Origin: Cupriavidus taiwanensis LMG 19424
GTDB lineage: Bacteria > Pseudomonadota > Gammaproteobacteria > Burkholderiales > Burkholderiaceae
Length of the DNA stretch: 64,000 nucleotides
Assembly (NCBI RefSeq): GCF_000069785.1
Contig: NC_010530.1
Span: forward strand, 1,048,001-1,112,000
Direction: 5' to 3'
Numbering within the stretch: position 1 is the first letter of the stretch; every line of letters starts with the position of its first letter. The notes under the pieces were generated by a model. It had not been told where the DNA came from, did not search any database, and saw only the letters and a program-made list of their open reading frames with translations. Both the position numbers and the translations under genes were made by a program. Below, one piece after another: positions 46,159 to 54,549 of this stretch.

Positions 46159-47535
46159 GTGAGATACAGCTTCCGGTTATTCATGGTACCCGTTGCAGTG
46201 GTGGCGCTGCTGGCGTGCGGGCAGGGCGGGCAAGCAAAGGAGCCCAACACCGTGACTGGCTTGGATCGATTCGGTAATCGTGTGCAAATACCGAATCCGA
46301 CCCGAGAGGACCGCTTGGCTGCACTTGCCCTCAATTATGGTCCTGTGGAAGCAAGCCATGCTGAGTGTTTGGGTCGGCAAATTTTTGATATTCCGGTTAA
46401 CTTAACTTTTTACTGGGCGATCCCTTCGCAGGCCAGCGATGGCATGTTCGAAAATTTATCTCAGCGTTTCAATGATGGGGCGGGCCGGGGGAATATTGAG
46501 ATCGAAACCAAGGAATTGCTAACGCAGTTCGCAGTGTATGGTCCTATTACAGAGGAGTTGCGCAAGAGTTTCTTTTCATACAGGGCCGATGGTAATGCCG
46601 CGCTGTTGCGAAACCTTGGGCGCTCTCTTAACGTATTGCAGGAGAGGGAGGAACGCTTTAGGTCCAATCCTCCTGGGCCTAATACGATCACTAATCTCGG
46701 TGCTGAGATCGCCGCTACAGAAAAAAGCATTGCGGAACTTAAGGCGGATCAATACCGAAAATTGATCGACCTTAGACGCCCCAACAGTTTGGCATTTCGT
46801 GCTGAGCTTAACACCGCCAAGCCATACATGCATGGTGCGATCGTGTTGGGCGAACACATTGTAGCATTCCAGTCAATGCTCAGAGGTATTGAAAACTATG
46901 CTGAGCCAACAGAAAATCAATGGCAAGTCGCCGAGGACGCCCTTCGCAGGCTAGTCAGTCAACTTCAACCTCGCAATCTCTACGAGATTCCCAAGGATCG
47001 CGGATTTTGCCTGCCCTATGCGTTCCTGCGCGATGACGGCACCTATGGCAACAAGATCTCCGGCTCCTTCCGGCTGGCCGATAATCCCGCAGTCATCTAC
47101 ACGCTCAGTGTCGCCGCAATCCCAGGCGGTGGTGCTTCCGAAACCACGCTTCTCAATGCGACCGGTCGCTCGGCGACCGGACTGCTCAGCCACTTGCCTG
47201 AAAACACAACGGTGAAGCAGCGCCTGGGTCCTCGTCCCGCAAAGATTGGAGCACTGACTTCAGAACAGGGAGGAATCGTGGTGGAAGCCAAGCGCCCCGG
47301 CCAGCCGCCGCGGGAGGGCTACCACGTCTACACAGGATACGCAGGATGGGCAGGATCGCAAATCTTGCCGACCATCGAGGTGGTGATGGAGTCGGCAGCC
47401 CGGGCTTCCTACCCGAAACTGACGAAGGACGCCCCACCTTACGAGCAGGCACGCCCACGGCTGGATGCGTTGCTCAAGAGCATCCGTCTGCGGCCGACAA
47501 CTCCGCCGATGCCGGAGCTGGTCGGCATCCAATAG
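46159..47535 (+). CDS. Periplasmic lipoprotein immunity protein, Tli4-like, copy 2
   Basis: A 458-aa lipoprotein precursor starting with GTG 46159 (AGG 8 bp upstream); ATG 46183 is an alternative. The leader MVPVAVVALLAC gives the lipobox. The N-terminal two-fifths are clearly diverged from copies 1 and 3 (for example YGPVEASHAECLGRQIFDIP; the helical stretch differs in sequence and spacing), while from 46,981 the DNA matches the other copies nearly base for base. It follows a decayed effector fragment, so its cognate effector is gone from this strain. It probably now protects against a variant Tle5 carried by other strains, as an orphan immunity gene. Confidence 0.85.
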   Translation: MRYSFRLFMVPVAVVALLACGQGGQAKEPNTVTGLDRFGNRVQIPNPTREDRLAALALNYGPVEASHAECLGRQIFDIPVNLTFYWAIPSQASDGMFENLSQRFNDGAGRGNIEIETKELLTQFAVYGPITEELRKSFFSYRADGNAALLRNLGRSLNVLQEREERFRSNPPGPNTITNLGAEIAATEKSIAELKADQYRKLIDLRRPNSLAFRAELNTAKPYMHGAIVLGEHIVAFQSMLRGIENYAEPTENQWQVAEDALRRLVSQLQPRNLYEIPKDRGFCLPYAFLRDDGTYGNKISGSFRLADNPAVIYTLSVAAIPGGGASETTLLNATGRSATGLLSHLPENTTVKQRLGPRPAKIGALTSEQGGIVVEAKRPGQPPREGYHVYTGYAGWAGSQILPTIEVVMESAARASYPKLTKDAPPYEQARPRLDALLKSIRLRPTTPPMPELVGIQ

Positions 47536-47680
47536 CAAGGTGGACAGACTGCGCTTTTCTGACTTTGCAATGGTTATAACCTCGGGTTCGAGGCGTGCAT
47601 TGGCTTTATGGCTTCACACTGCTCATGGCCGAGATGATGGTCGCGTGCGGGAAGGCCGTCAGACATGCGATCACAAGACT
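46981..47680 (+). repeat. Long direct repeat, unit 2
   Basis: Second copy of the ~0.7-kb repeat. It covers the 3' end of immunity copy 2 and the same 145 bp of downstream DNA. It differs from unit 1 mainly in a ~25-bp block at 47,061-47,087 that changes STSFRFGDS to SGSFRLADN. Confidence 0.92.
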
Positions 47681-47784
47681 ACGATCGATAGGAGGTCGTA
47701 TTGGCAAAGGGCGCGGCGACCCGCCGGGAGCCTAAAGGGCACGGACGATATCGCCGGGTCTTTGACAGCTGAGGGAGGCGCTGC
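47681..47784. other. Spacer between repeat unit 2 and tle5 fragment 2
   Basis: About 100 bp with no gene. It includes AGGAGG at 47,691 and GGCAAAGGGCGCGGCG-type sequence that I cannot match to the other spacers; it may be a scrambled piece of the lost effector or of foreign DNA. Confidence 0.4.
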
Positions 47785-47956
47785 TGAAATTCGAGGCTTT
47801 ATCGTTGCGTTGCCGCTTCAATGGACACTTGGCGAAAGCAATGATTCAAAGATGAATCTGACTACGTTGGCAAATGTGGATCTTGACCCAGAGGCGGACC
47901 GTGGGCAGCAGACCGCAGCGACTGCTTTTTCCAAATCGGATCGAGCCAATACGTGA
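47785..47956 (+). pseudogene. Decayed tle5 fragment 2 (C-terminal tail only)
   Basis: About 57 codons encoding IRGFIVALPLQWTLGESND and onward to a tail ending KSDRANT, a third allele of the Tle5 C-terminus. It is in an open frame continuous with the repeat upstream, but no start signal or other effector sequence is present. Its stop overlaps an in-frame GTG of immunity copy 3 (GTGA at 47,953), a trace of former effector-immunity coupling. Confidence 0.85.
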
Positions 47957-47979
47957 GTTTGAGTAAGGGTATTCACTTA

Positions 47980-49380
47980 ATGTCCAGAAGAAGACCACAG
48001 CAATTGCTGAGGCGAACAGCTACCATTTGTGCCGTTATGACATTGTTTGCCTGTGGTCCGCGCGGCCAGGCAGAGGAGTCGAAGACCACATCGGGGGTAG
48101 ATCGCTTTGGGAAACGAGTCGAAATACCGAACCCCAGCCGTGAGGATCGACGCGCGGCGCTGGCACCGACGTATGCCAAGCCTGCCGACCATAAGTCAGA
48201 ATGTCTGGGTAGACTGATGTTTGACACATCGGAGAAGATGATAGTGGAATGGGCGGTTTCATCCGCGACCAGTAAGAATGGATCATTTGACGGACTTTTC
48301 CAGCATTTTGATGACGGAGCGGGTAAAGGAAGAATTCAAATTGAAACCAGTCAACTGAATACTGTGTTCGCGGTGTATGGCCCCGTAACTCCAAAGTTGC
48401 GTGAGGAGTTTTTGAACTACAGGGAGGAAATGAATTCCGCTGCGCTCAGCGGGTTGAGCCGTGCCCTGGAACTGCAGAAGGAAACGGAGGACATGTATAA
48501 GAGGCGACCGGAGCTCCTTGGGCCTGGGATCAAGGAGCACGTAGCTGACGAAAGGGCAAGGCTCGAAAAAGAGCTCGAGGATATCAAGTCTGGCCAGCAT
48601 CGAAAGGCAATTGACTTACGCCGACTGAATAGTGCGGCGTTTCGGGCCGATCTAAAGGCGGCCAAGCCCTATTTCCGCGGCGCAATTGTGTTGGGCAAAC
48701 ACATTGTTGCCTTTCAATCGATGTTAAGAGGCTTTGAGAACTATATTGAGCCGACTGAAGATCAATGGAATATCGCCGAGAGTGCCCTGCGCGAGCTGGT
48801 TGGCAAACTTCAACCCCGTGAGCTTTACGAGATTCCCAAGGATCGCGGATTTTGCCTGCCCTATGCGTTCTTGCGCGACGACGGCACCTATGGCAACAAG
48901 ATCTCCACTTCCTTCCGCTTTGGTGACAGCCCCGCTGTCATCTACACGCTTAGTGTGGCCGCCATTCCTGGCGGTGGAGCATCGGAGACAACGATACTGA
49001 ACGCGACCGGTCGCTCGGCGACCGGATTGCTCAGCCACTTGCCTGAAAACACAACGGTGAAGCAGCGCCTGGGTCCTCGTCCCGCAAAGATTGGAGCACT
49101 GACCTCAGAACAGGGAGGAATCGTGGTGGAAGCCAAGCGCCCCGGCCAGCCACCGCGGGAGGGCTACCACGTCTACACAGGATACGCAGGATGGGCAGGA
49201 TCGCAGATCTTGCCGACCATCGAGGTGGTGATGGAGTCGGCAGCCCGGGCTTCCTACCCGAAACTGACGAAGGACGCACCACCTTACGAGCAGGCACGCC
49301 CACGGCTGGATGCGTTGCTCAAGAGCATCCGCCTGCGGCCGACAACTCCGCCGATGCCGGAGCTGGTCGGCATCCAATAG
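47980..49380 (+). CDS. Periplasmic lipoprotein immunity protein, Tli4-like, copy 3
   Basis: A 466-aa lipoprotein precursor from ATG 47980 (AAGGG upstream at 47,965-47,969); a GTG at 47,953 overlapping the remnant's stop would add 9 residues. The basic start MSRRRPQQLLRR and ICAVMTLFAC give the signal and lipobox. The N-terminal half is closer to copy 1 than to copy 2 (YKRRPELLGPGIKE is shared with copy 1). The 3' half is the common repeat, with slightly more substitutions than between copies 1 and 2 (for example in the ASETTILNATG codons). It is the oldest-looking copy and adjoins the native downstream flank. Confidence 0.85.
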   Translation: MSRRRPQQLLRRTATICAVMTLFACGPRGQAEESKTTSGVDRFGKRVEIPNPSREDRRAALAPTYAKPADHKSECLGRLMFDTSEKMIVEWAVSSATSKNGSFDGLFQHFDDGAGKGRIQIETSQLNTVFAVYGPVTPKLREEFLNYREEMNSAALSGLSRALELQKETEDMYKRRPELLGPGIKEHVADERARLEKELEDIKSGQHRKAIDLRRLNSAAFRADLKAAKPYFRGAIVLGKHIVAFQSMLRGFENYIEPTEDQWNIAESALRELVGKLQPRELYEIPKDRGFCLPYAFLRDDGTYGNKISTSFRFGDSPAVIYTLSVAAIPGGGASETTILNATGRSATGLLSHLPENTTVKQRLGPRPAKIGALTSEQGGIVVEAKRPGQPPREGYHVYTGYAGWAGSQILPTIEVVMESAARASYPKLTKDAPPYEQARPRLDALLKSIRLRPTTPPMPELVGIQ

Positions 49381-49524
49381 CGAGGTGGACAGACTGCGCT
49401 TTTCCGACTTTCCAAGGGTTCTAACCTCGGGTTCGAGGCGTGCATGGCTTTATGGCTTCACACTGGTCATGGCCGAGATGATGGTCGCGTGCGGGAAAGC
49501 CATCAGGCACGCGATCTCAAGACT
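48826..49524 (+). repeat. Long direct repeat, unit 3
   Basis: Third copy of the ~0.7-kb repeat, with scattered substitutions and a one-base deletion (GCATTGG to GCATGG near 49,442). The shared sequence ends just after CAAGACT; a few more bases (ACGAT) are common to units 2 and 3. Confidence 0.9.
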
Positions 49525-49781
49525 ACGATGGATAGCATCGTGGGTGCCTGCTGGTGAACACGGCGCTTGAGCTTTCGCCGGCCAGCTATTTCCTGACTTT
49601 CCTTCCGTAAACGCCATGCACGTGGCGCTCTATTTCGGAGCCGGCCAGCGGCGGCATTATAGGCTGGATTGTCGAGCGTGGTGCAGGACAATGATCAGCC
49701 GTCTGCAGCAACGCCGGCATGGGCCTAGAATCGGGATTCCTGTCCGCAACGACAGCAGGATTCCCGCTAGGAGCACCACGC
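49525..49781. other. Right border of the T6SS locus, no gene seen
   Basis: About 257 bp between the last repeat and the oxidoreductase gene. I see no open frame with coding character, no tRNA and no obvious attachment-site repeat. A promoter for the oxidoreductase gene must lie here, but no convincing box stands out. Confidence 0.4.
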
Positions 49782-50897
49782 ATGAGCCAACTGTTCGAGC
49801 CGCTCGCCATCGGCGGCCTCACCCTTGCCAACCGCATCACAATCGCGCCGATGTGCCAGTATTCCGCCCACGACGGCAACGCGGGCGACTGGCACATGAT
49901 TCACCTGGGTTCACTGGCGCTGTCGGGCGCGGGCATGCTGATCGTCGAGGCCACGGCGGTCTCGGCGGAAGGGCGGATCACGCCGCACGATCTCGGCTTG
50001 TATTCGGATGACAACGAAGCTGCGCTGAGTCGGGTGATTCAGGCGATGCGCGCGCATTCGCCGATTGCGATCGCGATCCAGTTAGGACACGCCGGCCGCA
50101 AGGCATCCAGCCAGGCGCCGTGGGATGGCGGCCAGCAGATTGCCCCCGATGCGCCCGGTGGGTGGCATACGGTGGCGCCTTCTGCGGTGCCGCACGGCGC
50201 TGGGGAAGTCGCGCCCGTGGCGCTGGATCGCGCAGGCATGGACAAGGTGCGCGATGACTTTGTCGCTGCGGCAAGGCGCGCGGCGCGGCTGGGGCTGGAT
50301 GGCATCGAGATCCACGCCGCGCATGGCTATCTGCTGCATCAGTTCCTGTCGCCGCTGGCCAACCACCGCGACGACGAATACGGCGGCAGCCTGGAGAACC
50401 GCATGCGCTTCCCAATTGAAGTGTTCGACGCGGTGCGCGAGGCGTTTCCGGCGCAGCGGCCAGTATGGATGCGCATCTCGGCAACCGACTGGGTGCCCGG
50501 CGGATGGGATATCGAAGGCACAGTAGCCTTGTCGAAGGCCCTGCAGGCGCGCGGTTGCGCGGCGATCCACGTGACCACCGGCGGAGTCTCGCCGCAGCAG
50601 GCGATCAAGCTCGGGCCCGGCTATCAGGTGCCCTACGCGCAGCGGGTGAAGGCGGAGGTAGGCCTGCCGACGATTGCAGTGGGCCTGATCACCGAACCGG
50701 AACAGGCCGAAGCGATCATCGCCAATCAGGAAGCCGACGCGGTATCGCTGGCGCGGGCCATGCTGTATGACCCCCGCTGGCCGTGGCATGCGGCGGCGCG
50801 CCTCGGCGCGAGCGTGCAGGCGCCCAGACAATACTGGCGTTCGCAGCCGCGCGAACTGAAAGACCTGTTTGCAGGTGCAGCGTTTGGACAGCGCTAG
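49782..50897 (+). CDS. NADH:flavin oxidoreductase, old yellow enzyme family (YqjM/XenA-like)
   Basis: A 371-aa FMN-dependent TIM-barrel enzyme. ATG 49782 has AGGAG 8 bp upstream and starts [18 protein letters not shown]. Motifs of the YqjM/XenA class are present: IAPMCQYSA (Cys that tunes the flavin), [11 protein letters not shown], and [17 protein letters not shown] followed by [11 protein letters not shown], with the substrate-binding histidines. These enzymes reduce activated C=C bonds of enones or nitro compounds with NAD(P)H and often respond to electrophile or oxidative stress. It has 29 bp to the next gene, so the two may be co-transcribed. Confidence 0.93.
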   Translation: MSQLFEPLAIGGLTLANRITIAPMCQYSAHDGNAGDWHMIHLGSLALSGAGMLIVEATAVSAEGRITPHDLGLYSDDNEAALSRVIQAMRAHSPIAIAIQLGHAGRKASSQAPWDGGQQIAPDAPGGWHTVAPSAVPHGAGEVAPVALDRAGMDKVRDDFVAAARRAARLGLDGIEIHAAHGYLLHQFLSPLANHRDDEYGGSLENRMRFPIEVFDAVREAFPAQRPVWMRISATDWVPGGWDIEGTVALSKALQARGCAAIHVTTGGVSPQQAIKLGPGYQVPYAQRVKAEVGLPTIAVGLITEPEQAEAIIANQEADAVSLARAMLYDPRWPWHAAARLGASVQAPRQYWRSQPRELKDLFAGAAFGQR

Positions 50898-50926
50898 GCT
50901 GTCGGCCAACAATGTGAGGAGCTGCC

Positions 50927-51349
50927 ATGAAACCGAGGATTACGCTGATCACGCTGGGTGTCGATGACTTGCACCGTGCGGTGCGCTTCTATCGCGACGG
51001 GCTTGGCCTGCCTACCGCCGGCATTGTCGGCGAGCAGTTCGAGCACGGCGCGGTGGCGTTCTTTGACCTGCAGGCGGGCCTCAAGCTGGCGCTCTGGCCG
51101 CGCGCCAGCCTGGCGCATGATGCCGGACTGCAGGTAACGCCGCGCGCGCTGACCGATGTCTCGCTGGCCCATAACGTCGCCGACAAGGCCGAGGTCGATG
51201 CGGTGATGGCGCAGGCACTGGCGGCGGGGGCAAGCGTGATCAAGCCGGCACAGGACACCTTCTGGGGCGGATATGCCGGCTACTTCCACGATCCGGACGG
51301 GCATCTGTGGGAAATCGCATGGAACCCGGAGATGCTGCCGGCCGATTGA
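50927..51349 (+). CDS. VOC/glyoxalase-fold protein
   Basis: A 140-aa protein of the vicinal oxygen chelate superfamily. It begins MKPRITLITLGVDDLHRAVRF with the typical YRDGLGLP turn, and ends GYAGYFHDPDGHLWEIAWNP, the second beta-alpha-beta half with the metal-site His/Glu pattern. The substrate cannot be told from sequence; relatives are lactoylglutathione lyases, dioxygenases and resistance proteins. GAGGAG lies about 8-13 bp before the start. It follows the oxidoreductase by 29 bp. Confidence 0.9.
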   Translation: MKPRITLITLGVDDLHRAVRFYRDGLGLPTAGIVGEQFEHGAVAFFDLQAGLKLALWPRASLAHDAGLQVTPRALTDVSLAHNVADKAEVDAVMAQALAAGASVIKPAQDTFWGGYAGYFHDPDGHLWEIAWNPEMLPAD

Positions 51350-51558
51350 GCCGACCCGCCACCGCTGCTGGTGCAGCGCCGCAGAGGGATTTCCATAATT
51401 GCCACGCGCCGCCGAAGTACGGACTATCCTTGCAACAGACAGCCATAGCATGCTGTCGACGGAGCGCCCCCCACGCAGTTCCGCAATACCCCACGCATCC
51501 CGCCCCGTTGGCAGCCCACCGAAGTAAAGCAATAAGAACAATGGCAAGGGAGACGTCC

Positions 51559-51726
51559 ATGCAAGTCTATGACAGCCTGCTGTATGTGACTGCGATGGTG
51601 CTGGTGTGTTTGTATGTGTATCTGGGCATCCTGTCCCGCAGCACGGCGATCCGCCTGGGGTCGCCGGCGATCGTGGCGGGACTGGTGCTGGCCTATTCGC
51701 TGTCGCCGCTGCATTCGGGCGGCTGA
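51559..51726 (+). CDS. Small two-helix membrane protein
   Basis: A 55-aa protein with AAGGGAG well placed 6 bp before ATG 51559. It consists of two hydrophobic helices (about 5-21, LLYVTAMVLVCLYVYLG, and 33-47, SPAIVAGLVLAYSL) joined by a short polar loop. No family is recognised. The frame is open further upstream, but only this start has a ribosome-binding site and coding character. Confidence 0.55.
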   Translation: MQVYDSLLYVTAMVLVCLYVYLGILSRSTAIRLGSPAIVAGLVLAYSLSPLHSGG

Positions 51727-51758
51727 CGGCCCTGGCCCCGGCGTGACCGGGGCGTCGT

Positions 51759-53606
51759 TCACCCGGCCGCCCGCTGGTGGTCTTCAGCGCGCTTGACCTG
51801 CGCGGGGAATTCCCGCAGCAGGGTGTCGATGGCCGCCTGCAATTCCTGCGGCACCACAGGCTTGTGCAGCAATGCGGTGCCGCTCGCATGTGCGGTGCGC
51901 AGGCGGTCCGCCGCGGTATCCCCCGTAATGATGATGGCCGGCACATGGCGCCCCAGGCGCTGCCGGATCGCGTCCAGCGCCTGCTGGCCGGTACGGTGGC
52001 CGCGCAGGCGGTAGTCGGCCAGCACCAGCGCGGGCGTGAACGACGCCAGCGCCGCCAGCGCCTGTTCCTCCGATTCAACCGTACGGCACTCGCAGCGCCA
52101 TGCCGAGAGCAGTTCGGACATCGCGCTGCGGATCGCCTCGTCGTCATCGATCACCAGGACCTGCAGTCCATCGAGCGAGCGCGCCGCGACCGGGCGTGCG
52201 AGCGCTTCCGGAGCGTCCAAGGTCTGGGGCATGCTGAAGCGAAAGACGGAGCCTCGCCCGGGGCGGGAGGCGAGCGTCACGCGTGTCCGCATCGTCCGCG
52301 CCAGGCCGTCGACAATGGCCAGCCCTAATCCGAGCCCCTTGCGCTGGTCGCGCTCGGGATTGTCCAGCTGATGGAATTCCCGAAAGATGTCGCGGTGCTG
52401 TGCGGAAGGGATGCCGATGCCGGTGTCCCACACTTCGATGGTGGCCCGCACGCCGCGCTTGCGGCAAGCGACCAGCACGCCGCCTTGCTGCGTGTAGCGG
52501 ATCGCATTGGAAATCAGGTTGCGCAGCACCAGTTCGACCAGCGTGGGATCGCCATGCAGCGTGACGGTGGTATCCCGCGTGCGGTACACCAGCCCGCGCG
52601 CCTCGGCCTGGGGCGCGAACTCGTTCTCCAGCTTGTGCAGCAGCGGCTGCAGGCGGAACGCACGCGCGCGCGGCGTGATTACGCCGGCCTCGAGCTTGGA
52701 GAAGTCCAGCAGCGAGTTCAGCATTTCGCGCGCCGCGCCGGAAGAGGCCTCGATATGCGCCAGCAACTGGCGCTGGCGTTCATCCAGGCAAGTCCGGCCC
52801 AGCGATACCAGGAACAGTCCCATCGCGTGGAGCGGCTGGCGCAGGTCATGGCTGGCGGAGGCCAGGAACACCGATTTGGCGCGGCTCGCTTCTTCGGCCG
52901 CGTGCTGCGCGGCCTCGGCACGCGCGGTCTGCTCGCGCAGCTGCGAGATCAGTTCCACGTTCTCGAAGCGCAGCGCGATCGATTGCCGTGCCACGTGCGC
53001 ATAGTTGCGCGCGAAGACCAGCAGCACGCACAGGTACAGCGGCGTGCCGAGGAACATCGGCAGGTATTCGATATCGCCGGTGGCCAGGAAGGCGATCCAT
53101 ACGGGTACGATCGCCGGCACGAAGAAGCCGATCGCCACCGGCAGGCATGCCGAGAAGACCGCAAGCGCGGCAGCGCTCATGCCGGCGATCAGCGACAGGA
53201 TGCAGATCACCACCGCCGGCAGGCGCACGTCCAGGTATAGCCACGCTACCAGTCCCCACAGCGCGCCGATCAGCACCAGCATGGCGGTCATGCCGTGCGC
53301 ATAGCGCGTGGCGCCGGCTTCGGTCAGCCGCCCCGGCAACCGCAGCCGTCCAAAATACGCCACGGCGCAAACCAGTACCATCGCGACCGCCCAGGGCAGG
53401 GCACCCGGGCGGTGACCGTTCAGCGTCAGGCCCACGGCCAGGATGATGGCTGCCAGCGAACAGCCTGCCATCGCGCAGCCGAAGCTCTGGTCGATCAGGT
53501 TCATCTGCGCTGCAAGCAGGCGCGGCGCATCGTAGCGGGGCAGCCAGCGCAGCGGCCTGCGCGCACGGGCGCGCGCGGCGGCCGGGGCAGTTGTCTCCAT
53601 CGTCAT
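51759..53606 (-). CDS. Hybrid sensor histidine kinase with receiver domain
   Basis: A 615-aa protein starting at ATG 53606 (MTMETTAPAAARARARR) that overlaps the stop of the response-regulator gene (ATGA); a long open frame beyond it is only the antisense-free shadow of that gene. About six membrane segments fill residues 35-220, followed by a coiled coil. The HisKA box is FLASASHDLRQPLHAMG, and the ATPase has NLISNAIRYT, WDTGIGIP and KGLGLGLAIV. A C-terminal receiver domain follows (VLVIDDDEAIRSAM, phosphoacceptor Asp in LVLADYRL). No PAS domain is seen. The signal is unknown; the partner is surely the adjacent LuxR-type regulator. Confidence 0.93.
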   Translation of the reverse strand: MTMETTAPAAARARARRPLRWLPRYDAPRLLAAQMNLIDQSFGCAMAGCSLAAIILAVGLTLNGHRPGALPWAVAMVLVCAVAYFGRLRLPGRLTEAGATRYAHGMTAMLVLIGALWGLVAWLYLDVRLPAVVICILSLIAGMSAAALAVFSACLPVAIGFFVPAIVPVWIAFLATGDIEYLPMFLGTPLYLCVLLVFARNYAHVARQSIALRFENVELISQLREQTARAEAAQHAAEEASRAKSVFLASASHDLRQPLHAMGLFLVSLGRTCLDERQRQLLAHIEASSGAAREMLNSLLDFSKLEAGVITPRARAFRLQPLLHKLENEFAPQAEARGLVYRTRDTTVTLHGDPTLVELVLRNLISNAIRYTQQGGVLVACRKRGVRATIEVWDTGIGIPSAQHRDIFREFHQLDNPERDQRKGLGLGLAIVDGLARTMRTRVTLASRPGRGSVFRFSMPQTLDAPEALARPVAARSLDGLQVLVIDDDEAIRSAMSELLSAWRCECRTVESEEQALAALASFTPALVLADYRLRGHRTGQQALDAIRQRLGRHVPAIIITGDTAADRLRTAHASGTALLHKPVVPQELQAAIDTLLREFPAQVKRAEDHQRAAG

Positions 53607-54235
53607 CGCACCGCCTGCACCAGGCCGCGCCGCTGCGCTTCCAGGATGGCCTCGACACGGCTGACCACGCCGAGATGATCGAGGATGGCCGCGACATGGA
53701 CACGGACTGTGTTTTCCGACAGCCCCATATGGTAGGCAATGACCTTGTTCGAGCGTCCAAGGGTCAGCTGATGCAGTACCTCCAGCTGGCGCGGGGTCAG
53801 CGTGCTGGCAGCGTAGGGCGCCTGGGGCGCTGCAACGGCATTGGCCTCGCCGGAAAAATATGTGCCGCCTGCCAGGCAGCACGCGATGGCATCCTCGATC
53901 TCGTGCGCGTCGGCGGACTTGGGCAGGAAACCCGCGATCTCGCGCCGCACCTCGGCCGGGATGATCTCCAGCCCCGACGTGCCCGACACGATCAGGATAC
54001 GCGCCCGCCCGAAGTGCCGGCGCAACACCTTGACGCCCTCGATGCCGTTCAGGCCCGGCATCTGGATGTCGAGCAGCACGATGTCGACCGCCGCGCCGCC
54101 GTGGTCCTGCACCGCCTGCATGACCGAGCCGGCCTCGATGATATGGGCCACGCTGGGGCTGTCGGCCAGCACCAGGCGCAGGCCGGTGCGGAACAGGGTA
54201 TGGTCGTCGATCAGCAGCAGGCAGGCGTCGGGCAT
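53603..54235 (-). CDS. LuxR/NarL-type response regulator
   Basis: A 210-aa two-domain regulator from ATG 54235 (MPDACLLLIDDHTLFRTGLR); ATG 54265 would add ten residues. The receiver has the acidic pair at 10-11 and phosphoacceptor Asp56 in IVLLDIQMPGLNG. The DNA-binding domain has STLTPRQLEVLHQLTLGRSN and LSENTVRVHVAAILDHLGV. It is the first gene of a two-gene operon with the hybrid kinase. The target genes are not evident from the neighbourhood. Confidence 0.93.
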   Translation of the reverse strand: MPDACLLLIDDHTLFRTGLRLVLADSPSVAHIIEAGSVMQAVQDHGGAAVDIVLLDIQMPGLNGIEGVKVLRRHFGRARILIVSGTSGLEIIPAEVRREIAGFLPKSADAHEIEDAIACCLAGGTYFSGEANAVAAPQAPYAASTLTPRQLEVLHQLTLGRSNKVIAYHMGLSENTVRVHVAAILDHLGVVSRVEAILEAQRRGLVQAVR

Positions 54236-54549
54236 TGAAGATAGCCGGTGCGAGGGGCGATCCATTGGACAAGAATCGCAGGCGCTTGTCTATGCAACCG
54301 CTGTGGGGGCGCAACTAGTCCGGAAAGATTATTGGCGCGCTGGAATCTCGATGCAAAGATGCGAGCCGTGGGCAGTTCCGCGACGTGCCCGCACCACTTT
54401 TGCTACCCACTACCACCCGGCTGTGGGTATTTTTTTTGCCGGCAATTTGTTGCGGGCTGGCGTGAATGAAAAAAGCCGGCACCGCGGGGCGGTGGCCGGC
54501 TTTGGTGTGAGCCGCATGCAAGGCGCCTGACTTGGCGCCTCAGTTACGG
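54236..54549. other. Intergenic region with terminator, no gene
   Basis: This 314-bp gap lies between the regulator's start and the end of the large lipoprotein gene. Apart from the terminator at 54,469-54,503 and a run of eight T near 54,429-54,437, I see no coding sequence. Confidence 0.6.
54469..54503 (-). terminator. Rho-independent terminator of the lipoprotein gene
   Basis: Read leftward, AAAGCCGGCCACCGC and its complement GCGGTGCCGGCTTT form a GC-rich stem (one bulge) closed by a short GCCCC-type loop and followed by six T residues. It lies about 45 bp after the stop of the gene at 54,550. Confidence 0.85.

Noticed and set aside
44837..49524. Insertion sequence or CRISPR as the cause of the long repeats
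   Set aside because: There are no transposase genes, terminal inverted repeats or short regularly spaced repeats; the repeats are immunity-gene 3' ends with their flank.
49525..49781. Attachment site or tRNA at the right border of the T6SS locus
   Set aside because: No tRNA-like fold, integrase gene or matching direct repeat was found.
53607..54314. N-terminal extension of the hybrid kinase to 54,314
   Set aside because: The extra 236 codons overlap the response-regulator gene in another frame and read as low-quality Arg/Pro/Gly sequence; the ATGA overlap at 53,606 is the natural start.
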